DNA from: Piper betle
Taxonomy: Eukaryota > Streptophyta > Magnoliopsida > Piperales > Piperaceae
Assembly: GCA_033002965.1 (NCBI GenBank)
Contig: JAURVB010014834.1
Location: 37,585 to 101,584 of the forward strand
DNA length: 64,000 bases
Direction of reading: 5' to 3'
Below are positions 36,841-48,106 of this stretch, piece after piece. The notes below the pieces were generated by a model, which did no database searches, had not been told where the DNA came from, and saw nothing but the letters and a program-made list of their open reading frames with translations. A program made the position numbers and the translations under genes. Positions within the stretch are counted from its first letter, which is position 1, and each line of letters starts with the position of its first letter.

Positions 36841-37751
36841 GAGGAACATTAAGTATAAAAATCTTCCAAGAGGAATATGATCATACATTATATAAAACAC
36901 TAATAAATTTATTATAAGTCTCAGTGAAGGTTAAGTTCACTTGTAAAATTTGTACACTAATAGTTAAATGTATTACATATATTAGTCTCATTAAAGGCTA
37001 ACTTTTTAAACTATAACATAAAGATTCGATTTGGTTTTTGAACCAAATTAGAGTGTTACACAGTAGATGTTCAACAAGATTTCTGTGAGACCTATGGGTT
37101 TAATTCTTAAACATGACCTGGCTATTAAAAAACTTTTGTTGGGCCGAGTATTAATGAGAAAACACTTATATTCTAAGTATCATAAAAAATAGCAAATTTT
37201 AAATAAACACAAATTGATAAATTTGTTTATTAAATCCATAAATTGCCAACATAATCCAAATACAATTGCATGACTATCAAACAATTAATTTTCAATCACT
37301 GGGCCATAAGTAGTTGGAATGAAAGTCACCAACACAAACACAAATTGATTAGAGTGATTACACAAGTTTAGCCCAGGACTTCATTGAGCTTGATTGCACC
37401 CACCATATTCTACCTTTGAACAGCCCAACAAATTTTGGTTTAATGCAATGAAACACTTTTTTATTCAAATTCTGTAAGACTCAATATCAATCATTTTTAA
37501 GCAGAGCATTAATTTCAACAAACCAACAAGCACTAGCTCAAGCCGGTATTTTTCCATCCAAATCAACGAGGCATGCCACGTAAAACAAATAAACTAGCAA
37601 GAGGTGAGAAAAATACAGCATGATTAGTAAGATTAAGATGGGTACAACATATTATGCACCAACATATATCAGAACAAGGACTAATTTTCACGTATGGCAA
37701 TCACCACAAGGCAGTCAACAATAAACTGAGATATATGGTGTCCACCCCATC
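36841..37751. other. 3' flank of BRCA2; AT-rich
   Basis: No gene. This region should include the BRCA2 3' UTR (minus strand). An AATAAA read on the minus strand lies near 37468, roughly 285 nt past the stop codon; its use as a poly(A) signal is an inference. Confidence 0.45.
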
Positions 37752-38111
37752 CTAAACTCTACCAGCACCAACTATGGACAGAACGAACTCCTTGAGTTTG
37801 TTAACATCCTGGAAACGGTAAAAGAAATAACAATAATATTCCAATGCATCGATCATTTGCTTTGGAGAAAACAAGTATATTAGATCATTCAGATGGGAGA
37901 TGTCTAAGATGGATATTGTTTTTAACAAGACAATAGCGAACTCCCTTACCTCTGTAGAAAGCTTTGCCCATTCACTAGCTGCGGCAGCTGCTTCCTTGAG
38001 ATGAGGAAATTTGGTGAGGTTGTCAGAATATGTAGAGCATTCTGTGGCTTCTGCCATCCATATATGATTCACCGGATCTCGTGACCGCTTGATGAGGTTG
38101 CAAAAACCAAC
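37752..38111 (-). CDS. BRCA2: BRCA2 exons 22-23: C-terminal end
   Basis: Exon 22 (37950-38111, 54 codons) begins VGFCNLIKRSRDPVNHIW and continues MAEATECSTYSDNL, the conserved plant BRCA2 C-terminal block after OB3. Exon 23 (37752-37808) encodes DVNKLKEFVLSIVGAGRV and the stop. Acceptors AATCAG/GTTGGT and TTCCAG/GATGTT and donor ACAGAG/GTAAGG are canonical and phase 0. The frame through the intron gives an apparent 106-residue ORF, but the intron part is not conserved. The exons are cut off from exon 21 by a 3,525-bp intron. Confidence 0.92.
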   Translation of the reverse strand, partial: VGFCNLIKRSRDPVNHIWMAEATECSTYSDNLTKFPHLKEAAAAASEWAKLSTEVREFAIVLLKTISILDISHLNDLIYLFSPKQMIDALEYYCYFFYRFQDVNKLKEFVLSIVGAGRV

Positions 38112-41100
38112 CTGATTAGAGTGCCGTTCATTTTTCTAGTTTGAATGACAAATCAAAAAGATGCACAAGAAGACCTGGATTATGAGGTGACTAACAGTCT
38201 CACCATATGCAAATAGCTAAAATATCAAGGGCACAAACAGGTTATAGTGAGTGAGGATTTTGCCTTTAGATTAATATCATCAAGCAAGCATCGTGCTAGT
38301 CCATATCTAACTAAACATAGTAAAGGATAATTACTTTACACGCAATGTATTAGTTAAGTATTTACTTCATTGATTAAGGTGATCATTCTAGCCGCTATCT
38401 ATAGTTGTAAAGGTCTTCATCTCATGGAAGACTCTTCTACTTCTTCCACCTGTTAAGCAAAGAGTGTGGGAACAAGACATGGATCCTAAAACTAGGATAA
38501 AAAATGACAAATTTTTAATAGTTGAATGCCCTTAGTGATGCCAACTCCTTATTTAGGATTCATTGGCTTAGTTAACAATCTCATGAAGACGAAACGAGTA
38601 ATCTCAATGCAATCTTGTGCTTCAGTGTCAAATGATTTAAATTACTGATATATGTAGTACTCTTAACCTCTACCTCATTTTGTTTTAATGATTCTAATGA
38701 ATTCTTAGGAGCTTTAACATTTAGAATTAATAATGTTGGCGTACATGATTCTTGATACACCCATAATGGTATCATCCAAATTTATATATATATATATGAG
38801 TTATTTTGGTAGCGCATACCTTTGACAGCCACTGGATATATATTCTTAAGTATTATGAAAAACGATATTCATTGTGAATTCAAAAAGTATACAAATGTTT
38901 AGGCTATGTAGCTGAAAATAAAAGAGAGAAACAGCTTGACTTCTGTAAGTAAATTATAGAGGCTTACTATTAAGTTCAACACTTACAAGATGCATCCCAA
39001 GGTTAAAATGAGAGACCATTTCAAGTTAAGAATGACAATGGTAAGAGTGCTAAGAAAAGAGGAAATAAGAACTTAAAGAATGTCACTTGCTACAATTGTA
39101 GTGGCAAAGGATATTTTGCAACCAAATGTGTTGCATTGAAGAAAGTTTGTTCTTTTTAAGTATTTTTGATGTGTTTATATTTAACTGTTTAATGCTATCG
39201 GACTCTCATCTTGTGTGGATTGTTGATTCATGCGCGACAGACAACATAAACAAAGATAGAGCAGCATACGTGGAATTTCGTTAGATTTCATGAAAGGACA
39301 TTTTGCAAACAAATGTGTTGCATTAAAGAAAGTTTGTTCTTTTTTAAATATTTTTGATGTGTTTATATTTAACTGTTTAATGCTATCTTACTCTCATCTT
39401 GTGTAGATTGTTGATTCATGCGTGATAGACAACATAAACAGAGATAGGATAGCATACGTGGAATTTCGTTAGATTTCACGAAAGACAAGATGGATCTATA
39501 TACAAAACAACTCCATGGTAGTTGTTGTAGGCATAGGCACCTACAAATTACTAAATGGAAAAGCTGTCTCATAGGCCGGCAAAAAGCAAACTTGTGTTGC
39601 ATTATTCACAATGGAAACAAAATTTGTAGTTTCTGCCAATACAGTTTAGGAAGGTGTTTGGTTAAGTAGATTTTTACAATATTTGGAAGTTGTCATGCCT
39701 TCACAACCCGTGACAATAATTTGCGACAATCAAATCGCAATTGCTTATACAAAGATCTCAAATATCATAGCAAAACCAAACACATTGATATCAAGTATAA
39801 TTTCATCAGACATTGTTCAAAAAAAGTGAGTCTAAAATACATCTCTACATTAGGATGATGGGATTATTTTCAATGTGATTTTCTTTTATATGTATTTTGC
39901 ATATTCTGAATATCATTTTCTAATTTTTTGGTTGATGATAATTTTATATTTTTATATATATATTAACATAATGTATAGTATAATACCCTGTGTACTTTTT
40001 CGATCATGAGAATAGCGAAAGAATGTACTCTTTTCACCACTAGATGAGAATCTTGAAGCAAATATGCTTCCAATGTACCCTTAGTGACTTTCAACTATAT
40101 TTAAATTTACTATTTAAAGTTATTTTCTTTAGTATACTACCTACGGCTAAGGCTATTAAACGAGCGAGTGAGCTGAGCTCAACTTGCATTTGAATTCGGC
40201 TCGAACAGTTTAAAGTTCATTCGAATCGGCTCGAAATCAAACGAATTTTGAAGATGCATGCTCGAACTTGACTTGAATATTTTTTATATTATTCAAGCTC
40301 GACTCGAGCTCGAATACACTTAAACTGTTTAATTTTGACGAGCTCGAACCTGGCTCATTCGTGAGCTCAAAACCGGCCCGATTAAAAAGTGGAAAGCAAC
40401 TCACTTATAAAAAATGAGTTCAATCTACGACTTCCAGATCTTCAACTTGAATACCTCCCATCTAAGTAATCTCACTACTTTATTATTATATTGTATATAA
40501 ATAAATATAACTAGTTACAATTAAACTTATTAGTATATATATATATATATAATATAAAGGCTAAATTATTATATTATTTTATAGAGTCGAGTTCGAATCG
40601 AGCTACGATTCAATTTTGAGTTAAATTCGAGTCGAGTTCAAACTCGAATATTTAAATGTCGAATTTCGAATCGAGTCAAACCGAACTGAATGCCAAAGAT
40701 TCACGAGCTAGCTCGCTCAATTAGTAGCCCTATCTACGGCTATGGATGATTTGGCAATATGGGTATATCTAAGAAATAAAGATAATTAGTTATCAAAAGT
40801 AATATATGTGTGAAAGAAAGACTATTTTACAAACAGTATCCAAGTTATGACTGTTATTATGTCTTTGCGACTAAATAACGTGGATAATAGTAGTTAAGTA
40901 AAAATTATTAAGGGATATATGATCTCACTATAGTCTAGAGCATAGCGTAATTATCTAAGCCATCAAGTATCCCTAACAAGTGCTTTTTGTGCTTCTATTT
41001 TCTATTGTTTCCACAAATCGCACAACTTACTCCTCGTATGATCTTTTTTGCAACTTATTTTAAATGAATCGCGTTTCACATGCAAGTGGGAGATTAAATT

Positions 41101-44100
41101 TGATGGCGCCCATGAATTGAGAATATCCATTATGAGCGAGTGAGAGATATTGGCGTACGTGATTCTTGACACACTCATAATGATGTGTCAATCCAAATCT
41201 ATAAACATAAATATATATATATATATATATCTTATAGATCTTTATATAAATCTACATATAGATATATATAAATCCTTATTAGTTAAGGAAAAGATAAATC
41301 TCCTGAAATCCTTATCAATTAAGGAGATATACCTAACTCCTATATAATGCCTATATAATGAGTATACATGTATAATTTTGTACGGACGTTATTTTAGAGA
41401 ATTACAGAAGAGACATAGGTTGTGGAATATAGGTTTCGTTCTAGTAATCAAGCCTCAATCTTAGAAAACTTGGAAGGCAGATTGAAGACTTACACATCCT
41501 ACATCAATCCAGGTATTTCTTTTTCTTATTTTAGTTCTAATTAATAATATTAAGAATTAATAAATAAACCAGCTTGAGCATGTATTAATGTGACAAAAAA
41601 ACCTTAACGTCTAGAATTCAAAACCATCGCACTCACCAGTGATCCTGTTAGACTGCTGTTGGCTGGGGATAATAAATGACTATCTGCTGAGGAAATGCAG
41701 AACTTAATAGCAAGGACATGGTTAGAATCTCCTTTGCACTTTGCACTATAGCCCAAGGGGAAACCATCTGTCACAAAGACCCACTGCATCATCTGGCTGA
41801 CTGATTTATAAACTTCACCAACATATACAACCACAGCTGCGATATCGAACTCACTGCAAGAAGACCATCAAGTAAGGAAGCAAAACAAAAAGAAGAAAAA
41901 ACCAAAAAGCATGGCAAAAACCATTAGATGAGGAAATTACGCGCCTGGAAAGAGCAACTTCTCCAAAGTTCAGCAATGAGGTTGATTTTCGAGGAGCAAA
42001 AAAGGGCCTGTTGAGAGGCATAGTGGTCATATTTCTTTTATAATAGGTGCAAGCAGGACGTCTAAGATAGGTTACCTACTCGAAAAAATCTATTGCTGAA
42101 GGCAATTCCTTCCATGTTGTCATTGATCCTCTAACCTGAAGAATAAGTTTATTGGTTTCGTCCTTCAAGGGAGTAAGCCCAGACACGAAATAGATGTGCC
42201 CCTCCACTAGATTATCAAGCTGCAGACAACAGCATCTTGATTAATATGTCGTATGCCCAAAAGAATAGGATTTGTGACTTATGACATAATTGCTAACATG
42301 CCTCACCTGCTTCTCAGATGGATTCCAAATCGTAATCAAGCCTTCTTTTGTGGGCCTTCTTGCACAGCCTTTGCTGGTCAGCCCAACCACTCTTACTTTT
42401 ACAAAAGGAGTCACTTCTCTGGCACTAAGTCCAGCATCATCCAGGGCTTTTTCTATTTTCATCAGCAAACTTGACTGCATCGCTGCCTGTGAATTTCCCA
42501 TTGCATGGGATTAAATTTTTCAAAATATCGAAAACACTAATTGCATCCCAACTAGAGTTCTGTACCTCCTTTTTAGCTTGGTAAATAGCAACAGAATTCA
42601 GCTGTTCTGAACTCATATCTGCCATTAAAACTTCAGGCTCTGTAGTAGAAGTTAGAAGCTTGAAAATTTTCGCACCTTCATCACTGTCACACGAGTCAGG
42701 CAATCCATTCTCCTCTCTTGGCTCGGAGATAATACTCTCAACCACATTACAACGCCTAAATTAAAGGATAAAGATGAGCACCATAAAATAGGGCACAATC
42801 GTCCCTATTACATTCAAATATAAAGCTACCAAACACGGTCACTTAAATTTAAGTTTCAACTTAAAGATTGCTCGAAATAAAACTACGGCTTGATTATTTA
42901 TTCTTTCATGATTTTTACAAAGGGAACAAACAAAGGAAACAACCTTTGATTAAATAGCTGCAATATTCTGGATTCCATCCTTTCTGTTCTCACCAAAGAT
43001 CCTCCGTCCGCAAACCTATTATGATTTTATTTCATAAGGTGCAATTTTATATTAACATATTGACAGAAGCTGAAGTATTTACCTTTCCTTGTGGAGGACA
43101 GGATAAATTCGTGTAATCCCTATCAATGTGAGAGGAACCGTACCTCCATAAGGCTTAATGCACCTAAAAGCAAGAGGCAATCCTGCACTCCTACCTAAAT
43201 GAACAGTAGAATTTAATTAACTTTTCACTGAACGTGCGACATTCACTTAAAAACAATGAAAAGATAATGATCATACATAATCCCAGCTTCTCAGACCAAT
43301 GTGCACGGTATGTTCCATTAACATGCAGCATCAAATTAATTTCAGGTGAAGCCTAGAATTTATATAGGAACGCCACTTAAAACGAAAAGAGAAAAAAGCC
43401 AATAGAGTTCAAAATCACAAAATAAACAAAAATATAATCAAACTAAGAACCTCAAGAGGCGAAACTGGTGAAACCCAACTGCTAAGAGATGCGCCCCAAA
43501 TCTTTGAATGAAACAACCATCACTTGAGCTAGTAAGAATGCAGCATCTTCCTAAAATATAAATGAGCATAGTACTTGAAGAAAAAACATATGCATTACCC
43601 GAAGCTTCTGGCCAACAAATAACTTTCCTCTCCTAAGTTGCATTGTTAGTGAAGAGTCTACACAAGCATGAATAGAGTACCTACATAGTCAAAATAGTAA
43701 AAGTTGTTGTGATGATCAAATTAATTTGTTACCACGTCATGACAGTAAGTGCTTACCATCCATCAGTTAGTTCTACTTTTGCAGTAAATTTAGAATCATT
43801 CCGGATCTGTTGATTCAGCTTCTCATCATTTTTATAAACATGTTGCTGACCTAAGCTTGTGTTGGTGTATGACCGAACAGCAGAAATACAGAGAACCATC
43901 ATTGAACCTGCAGATGCACCACCCTCCAAAATTTTTTAAGAGCAGATTGATGACCATAATTTACTTCTCTGTCATATCTGCCATTTCCATTGAATAATGT
44001 CAGTGTTACTTATTTTATCTCAGACTAAATCAGTCACTGAAATCTAATATCTACCTGTATTTTAATTCTTCCAGGACGTTATCGACTGTTAAATACCTGA

Positions 44101-47100
44101 TCATGGTTTGAGTTGGATAACTTCTCTCCAAAGATGCAAGTTTCCATACGATCCACTTGTAATGATTTACTATCCATCTAAAATGAAAACAATGACACAC
44201 ATAAAGAGTCAAACTATTTCAAATAAACAGTTCACGATGCAGTAGCTTTGCATACTGAGCTGCCATTTCTGATAAAGTTTACAATGCACTGCTCTTTACA
44301 ATAGAGGTTTCCATAAATTAGTAACAAATGATTAAATAATATCAACAACATTTTTCATATGATCCCATAAGTAGATGTGTAATAACCAGAATTAAATTTT
44401 AGTTCTAATACTGAGAATAACAAGCTTGTAAAAAAATCTCAATAGGAAAAGGCTTCCTTAACCCACATATATTAAATGAGGCAGACAATTTTTAAAAGAA
44501 TTACTCTCGGGAAGCCTTCTGCAAGGAAGCCCCAGATTGTTCCAACATGTTTTGAAAGGCATCAATTCCTATTCCAATTTTTCCAGACAAATTCTGAAAG
44601 ACAAATGTTTCTGCTCTATCTGCATTCATATACTGTACATCTTCTGATATGTGCCGAATCTGATATCATAAAATCCAGATGAATATCACCTAATAAATAT
44701 CCACTAACAACAATCAAATGAAAAGAAAAATAAGGCATGAAATACCTGACTATGGTGCTCAGGTGGTCTTCCAAAATATTCTTTAATACTCTTTTTTGGT
44801 GATCAGCAAATGTCGACTTAGAACAGGTCTACAAGTTAGTTCAGCTTTTGACATCATAGATGAACCTATAAAGGCATATCTTGAATAAAACAAAGTCAAT
44901 TTTGGAAAATTTTATGTTAAATAAAGATATAATTTTTTTACCAGAAGGCACTAAGAAGCTACTGAGAGGAGCCGCAAACCTTGAAAAGAACAAAAAAATA
45001 AAGTCACAAATCACCTTCTGCATTGTTTAAGGATATTTATCTCTAAAATAGAAATCTACCTAGAGCGCCTAGGTTTTTTAAATGACGGAGTAGCGTGTTT
45101 CTTTCCTGAGACTCTCTTCTTGTAGTCCACACCACTAAGATTGTCGTCAGATGCACCACTATTCATCGGCATTTCAGCCAATGGACAAATTGATTGTTGC
45201 CCATGCCTTGGAGTTTTCAGCAAGCTTGGATGAGTATTCCTTGAGGTGCTACAAGCCTCTGGCCCTCTCAAACTATCATCCTTACCCATTGAAAATCCTT
45301 GACAAGTCACTGATTTTTGTTGAGCTAAAAGACAGTGCGATCCTTGGTGCAATCTACCTTCTATAAAGATGTCTGATTGAAACGTGTTTGGTGGACATAA
45401 GTCATACAATTCATTTTCCTTGTTTGAAGACGTGTCATTCACTGTGCTATCATTATTTGGAGCCAAGTCCAATTCGCCAAGAAGGCTCTTTGCTCGTTTT
45501 AGTGCACATTTAGAAATGGACACCGACTTACCACCTGCAGTTTGAAACAATACTGGTGGCTTCATGGTTCCAGGTTTGAAATCAAGGGAATTTACAAATT
45601 TTGGGAGAGCCACCACATTCTGCTGTTTTGTGGAAAGATATCTATCTGAATCATTCATTTTTCCACCCATGATTCTTTCCTTATCCACAGCGTGTTGACC
45701 TGATTTGTCCATTATGCAGCCATTTCCCTCGTGTGATTTAATAGAATGGAATTGAACAAATGCTGGCAACCCTTCAACAGAAGCACCGGAGTGACTTGCC
45801 TCATCCAAATTCAGGAGAGCCTTAGCCCTCGATATATCATAAGAAGATATGTCTAAGGGCTTTTCCAAACTGGAACTGAAAAAGTGAGAGAAGTCGCCTG
45901 TGAAACCTGCTCTTGCAAAACACAATCAGAAAAGCTGTTCAAAGTAAATATATTTACACAGGGACACATTGATTCACACAATCAGGGAACTTACAACACC
46001 CATGAGATGAGTGAAAATATTTTTTCTGGTGCCAAAGTTCCATTATTGTACTGGTTCTTGTTAATTGTTTATGATTTATGCATAACCATACAGATAGCGC
46101 AAAGAGTACTCCCATGGAAATAACAGAAGAGTTGTTAACCTACCTTTCTCCTGAAAATCCCCTTCTCCAAGAACAGCCATTGCCCTCTGAATAGATGACT
46201 GCTTTAAAGGCACCAGCATTCCCAACCCACTTTTAAAGACGGGAGAATCCCCACTTTTTTGCTCTGTAATATTCATGTGATCTAGAAAAACAACATAAAA
46301 TAGAACAGTAGTAGTAGCAATTTCACTTATCCTTATCATGGTTTCCAGCACAAGTTCATATTAACATTGCTTTAAGCAATCAACAAGCTTACTTAGCCGA
46401 GATACTGATGAATAAATTGAGTAATAGGGCATAAGCTCCATTACAGCATCAGTTTTTCTTCACTATTTGGGAATTTATCTAATTCTCAAACTACAGCAAG
46501 CATAAATGCATTCAACATGCACAAGTGATACTACCCTCAAAAATAAGGGCCGAAAAGTGAAACTCAAACAACACGTTGAATAGCTACCTTTCTCCAGTAA
46601 ATCCCCGTCTCCAATAACAGCCCTCATGATAAAAGACTGCTTTAGAGGCGCCAACTTTCCAGATCCAGTTTTGAACATTGGCAACTCTCCAATGCTTTGC
46701 TCAAAAATATTTGTGTTGTCATCTAATAAAAAAAAACATTAAAAAATTAGCAAGCTAGCTGTACAAATTGCCTACACCTTCATCATGGCTTTCCAACACA
46801 AGTTTATGTCCACATTGCTTTAAGAATTAGGAAATTTAAGCAGCTGAACTACTGCTGAATATAGGAACCAGCAATATGGAAAAAGTTCCATTTAGGTACC
46901 AGTTTTTCTTGATTGTTCCTGAATTTAGCATGAGTCAAACTACAGCTGGCATAAATATATTTAATGTGTGGGTTGGTACTGCCCAACAAATAAGGGACCA
47001 AAAAACATCAACATGTTGGTTAGCAACCTTTTTTCCGAAAATCCCCTTCACCAAGAACAGCCATGGCCCTCTTGATGGAAGACTGATTTAGAGGCACCAA

Positions 47101-48020
47101 CTTTCCTGATCCAGTTTTGAACATTGGAAAATCTCCATTGTTCTTCTCCAGAAAATTCGTGTTATCTGTGAAAAAAAACACAAGTAAATTAGCAAAATAG
47201 TTGTACAAATTGCCTACATCCTAATCAAAGCATTCCAGCATACTATGATCACATTCACATTGCTTCAACAACCAAAAAAACAGTGCAAAAGCCTCCCAAT
47301 GCATACAATGAATAAGGAATTTTCGAGAATGTAAAGTGACTTATGCGCAAGTTCTACGATCGTTCTAATCTAATTCAAATGGTTTCTTCTTGTAGCACAA
47401 CTATTAAATTGAAGTCATCATGATGATAATTTTAAAGTGTGCAACTATTAAATGATATTGCCCTAACAAATATAAAGTATTAAAGAAGTCAAAGGGTACC
47501 CACCTTCCACCACAAAATCTTCTTCTCCAAGAACAGCCGGGGCCCTCTGAATAGAAGTCTGCTTTAAAGACACCGGCTTTCCCGATCCTCTTTGAAACAT
47601 AGGAGGCTTCCTCAAGCTTTGTTTTGGAATCTTTGCATTATCTATGTATAATAAAAAAATAGCAAATTAGGCATAAAAATTGAGTACAATATAAAAAAGG
47701 GAACAGATTGATGAAGCATCATAATATCTGCCCTCACCGTGTTCTTCGCCGACAACCAACATGGCCTTGCGAACAGAGTCCGGCTTCACCGCCAGTGGCT
47801 TGCCCGAGCCCGTGCGGAAAAGCGACGGAGCCCCACCCAGCCCTCCGTCCACGATCTGAGATTCGAGAAGGAAATGGGAGATGGAGGGAAGGGACGAGGA
47901 GACGGAGGGAGGAGTGGAAGGAGGGGAGACGGAGCTGCTGGGGAAGCGGACCCATCGGAACTGGGCGCCGGCGTCTGAGAGGATGGACCAGACGGGGCAG
48001 TGGGCGGTGGAGGGATCCAT
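37752..48020 (-). CDS. BRCA2: BRCA2 homologue, 23 coding exons (frame broken twice at homopolymers)
   Basis: BRCA2 binds RAD51/DMC1 through BRC repeats and loads it on resected DNA in homologous recombination and meiosis, with DSS1 as partner. Exons, in gene order: 48020-47738, 47641-47504, 47165-47028, 46722-46588, 46281-46144, 45906-45060, 44979-44942, 44865-44746, 44659-44505, 44177-44055, 43977-43757, 43680-43599, 43501-43451, 43352-43277, 43194-43083, 43015-42944, 42755-42566, 42486-42307, 42219-42080, 42007-41945, 41853-41637, 38111-37950, 37808-37752. Phases agree at every junction except within exons 8 and 11. The sum is 3,738 nt, about 1,245 residues; Arabidopsis BRCA2 is roughly 1,150. 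Start at 48020 (MDPSTAHCPVW) was chosen because plant BRCA2 N-termini are short and carry a similar W...FRW pattern. An in-frame ATG at 48083 is the alternative. Identity is very secure; whether the copy is functional is not. Confidence 0.95.
39108..39480 (+). repeat. ~189-bp tandem duplication inside the copia remnant
   Basis: 39108-39291 and 39297-39480 are near-identical (both contain AATGTGTTGCATTRAAGAAA and TGGAATTTCGTTAGATTTCA). Both span the end of the gag knuckle and the start of the protease region. Confidence 0.85.
40140..40740 (-). mobile_element. hAT MITE family copy 3 (element 40148-40732), in BRCA2 intron 21
   Basis: The left end TAAGGCTATTAAACGAGCGA and the reverse complement of the right end, TAGGGCTACTAATTGAGCGA, are the inverted repeats. 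The flanks CCTACGGC and TCTACGGC match at 7 of 8. The tRNA-like segment is at about 40413-40479 on the minus strand (GAGATTACTTAGATGGGAGG, GAA, then GTAGATTGAACTC). It has decayed more than in copy 2. The element sits inside the older copia remnant. Confidence 0.85.
41637..43680 (-). CDS. BRCA2: BRCA2 exons 12-21: OB folds and tower-like segment
   Basis: Ten exons encode the single-stranded-DNA-binding OB region. Diagnostic stretches are YSIHACVDSSLTMQLRRGKL (exon 12), IWGASLSSWVSPVSPLE (13), NGTYRAHWSEKLGL (14) and GTVPLTLIGITRIYPVLHKE (15). Further ones are ERMESRILQLFNQRR, the tower start (16), VTPFVKVRVVGLTSKG with LITIWNPSEKQ (18), LVEGHIYFVSGLTPLKDE (19), PFFAPRKSTSLLNFGEVALS (20) and EFDIAAVVVYVGEVYK (21). 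Every junction keeps phase. The intron after exon 20 starts GCGCGT instead of GT, the only position that joins LS to SEFD correctly, so it appears to be a GC-AG intron. Confidence 0.92.
43757..44979 (-). CDS. BRCA2: BRCA2 exons 7-11: helical domain and start of OB1, two frame breaks
   Basis: The helical domain that binds DSS1 is readable as KEYFGRPPEH (exon 8), VQYMNADRAETFVFQNLSGK and AFQNMLEQSGASLQKASRE (exon 9), and WIVNHYKWIVWKLASLERSY with DNVLEELKYR (exon 10). Exon 11 starts OB1 (YDREVNYGHQSAL, MMVLCISAVRS). Exon 8 (44746-44865) is 120 nt where phase demands 119: an A6 run at 44792-44797 has one A too many and leads to a stop within two codons. Exon 11 is 221 nt where 222 is required: an A6 run at 43931-43936 lacks one A. 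Everything around both sites is well conserved. Confidence 0.9.
45060..45906 (-). CDS. BRCA2: BRCA2 exon 6: large exon with two more BRC-like units
   Basis: 847 nt, residues about 278-559. Near its start is a degenerate BRC-like unit (FFSSSLEKPLDISSYDISRA, then KALLNL). At residues 398-422 a good unit occurs (FQTAGGKSVSISKCALKRAK, SLLGELD). This one keeps the canonical FxTA core and is the repeat closest to the general BRC consensus. The rest is polar, probably disordered linker ending in basic KKPRRSR before the DNA-binding region. Acceptor GAGCAG/GTTTCAC and donor CTCTAG/GTAGAT. Confidence 0.92.
46144..47641 (-). CDS. BRCA2: BRCA2 exons 2-5: tandem single-BRC exons
   Basis: Four exons (47504-47641, 47028-47165, 46588-46722, 46144-46281) are 138, 138, 135 and 138 nt. 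Each starts and ends in phase 1 and encodes exactly one BRC unit. The cores are FQRGSGKPVSLKQ, FKTGSGKLVPLNQ, FKTGSGKLAPLKQ and FKSGLGMLVPLKQ, starting at residues 110, 156, 203 and 247. Each core is followed by S(I/F)x(R/K)AMAVLGEGDF-like helices. Unit 2 has Arg in place of the core Thr and RAPAV in the helix. Unit 4 lost one codon (MRAVIGDGD). Introns between them are also alike, so exon plus intron was duplicated in steps of about 441-476 bp. Confidence 0.93.
47738..48020 (-). CDS. BRCA2: BRCA2 exon 1: N-terminus and BRC unit 1
   Basis: 94 codons, GC-rich, ending in phase 1 at CACG/GTGAGG. Residues 11-23 carry the Trp-containing N-terminal motif (WSILSDAGAQFRW). Residues 26-50 are Ser/Pro-rich. 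Residues 68-92 form the first BRC unit (FRTGSGKPLAVKPDSVRKAM), with the FxTxSGK core contacting RAD51 and a basic/hydrophobic helix after it. Ala of the canonical FxxA core is Gly here. Confidence 0.92.
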
Positions 48021-48106
48021 CCCACACCCACCCGGTTGGGTTGGAGCTGGGACGATCGACGATTTGGCAGGCAAGAGCGGCAAAAAAATGTAGGTTTTAT
48101 GGAGGG

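Larger units (their letters stand above)
38734..41505 (+). mobile_element. Decayed copia element in BRCA2 intron 21
   Basis: LTR starts with TTGGCGTACATGATTCTTGA at 38734 and its near-copy at 41148 (after a purine-rich GAGTGAGAGA) give direct terminal repeats. The 5' one is truncated after about 60 bp. Between them lie a gag knuckle (CYNCSGKGYFATKC, with the zinc-binding His replaced by Tyr, 39090) and a protease-region block (WIYIQNNSMVVVVGIGTYKL, 39490). Then, after a large deletion, comes the RNase H end (KKQTCVALFTMETKFVVSA, CDNQIAIAYTK, 39570-39780). It lies antisense to BRCA2. A hAT MITE is nested inside. The 3' end at ~41505 is approximate. Confidence 0.75.

Noticed and set aside
37809..37949. 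Extension of the BRCA2 C-terminus through intron 22 (106-residue open frame)
   Set aside because: The splice sites ACAGAG/GTAAGG and TTCCAG/GATGTT give the conserved DVNKLKE ending; the read-through part is not BRCA2-like.
45151..45366. Plus-strand 71-residue frame
   Set aside because: Lies opposite BRCA2 exon 6; a shadow of the coding strand.
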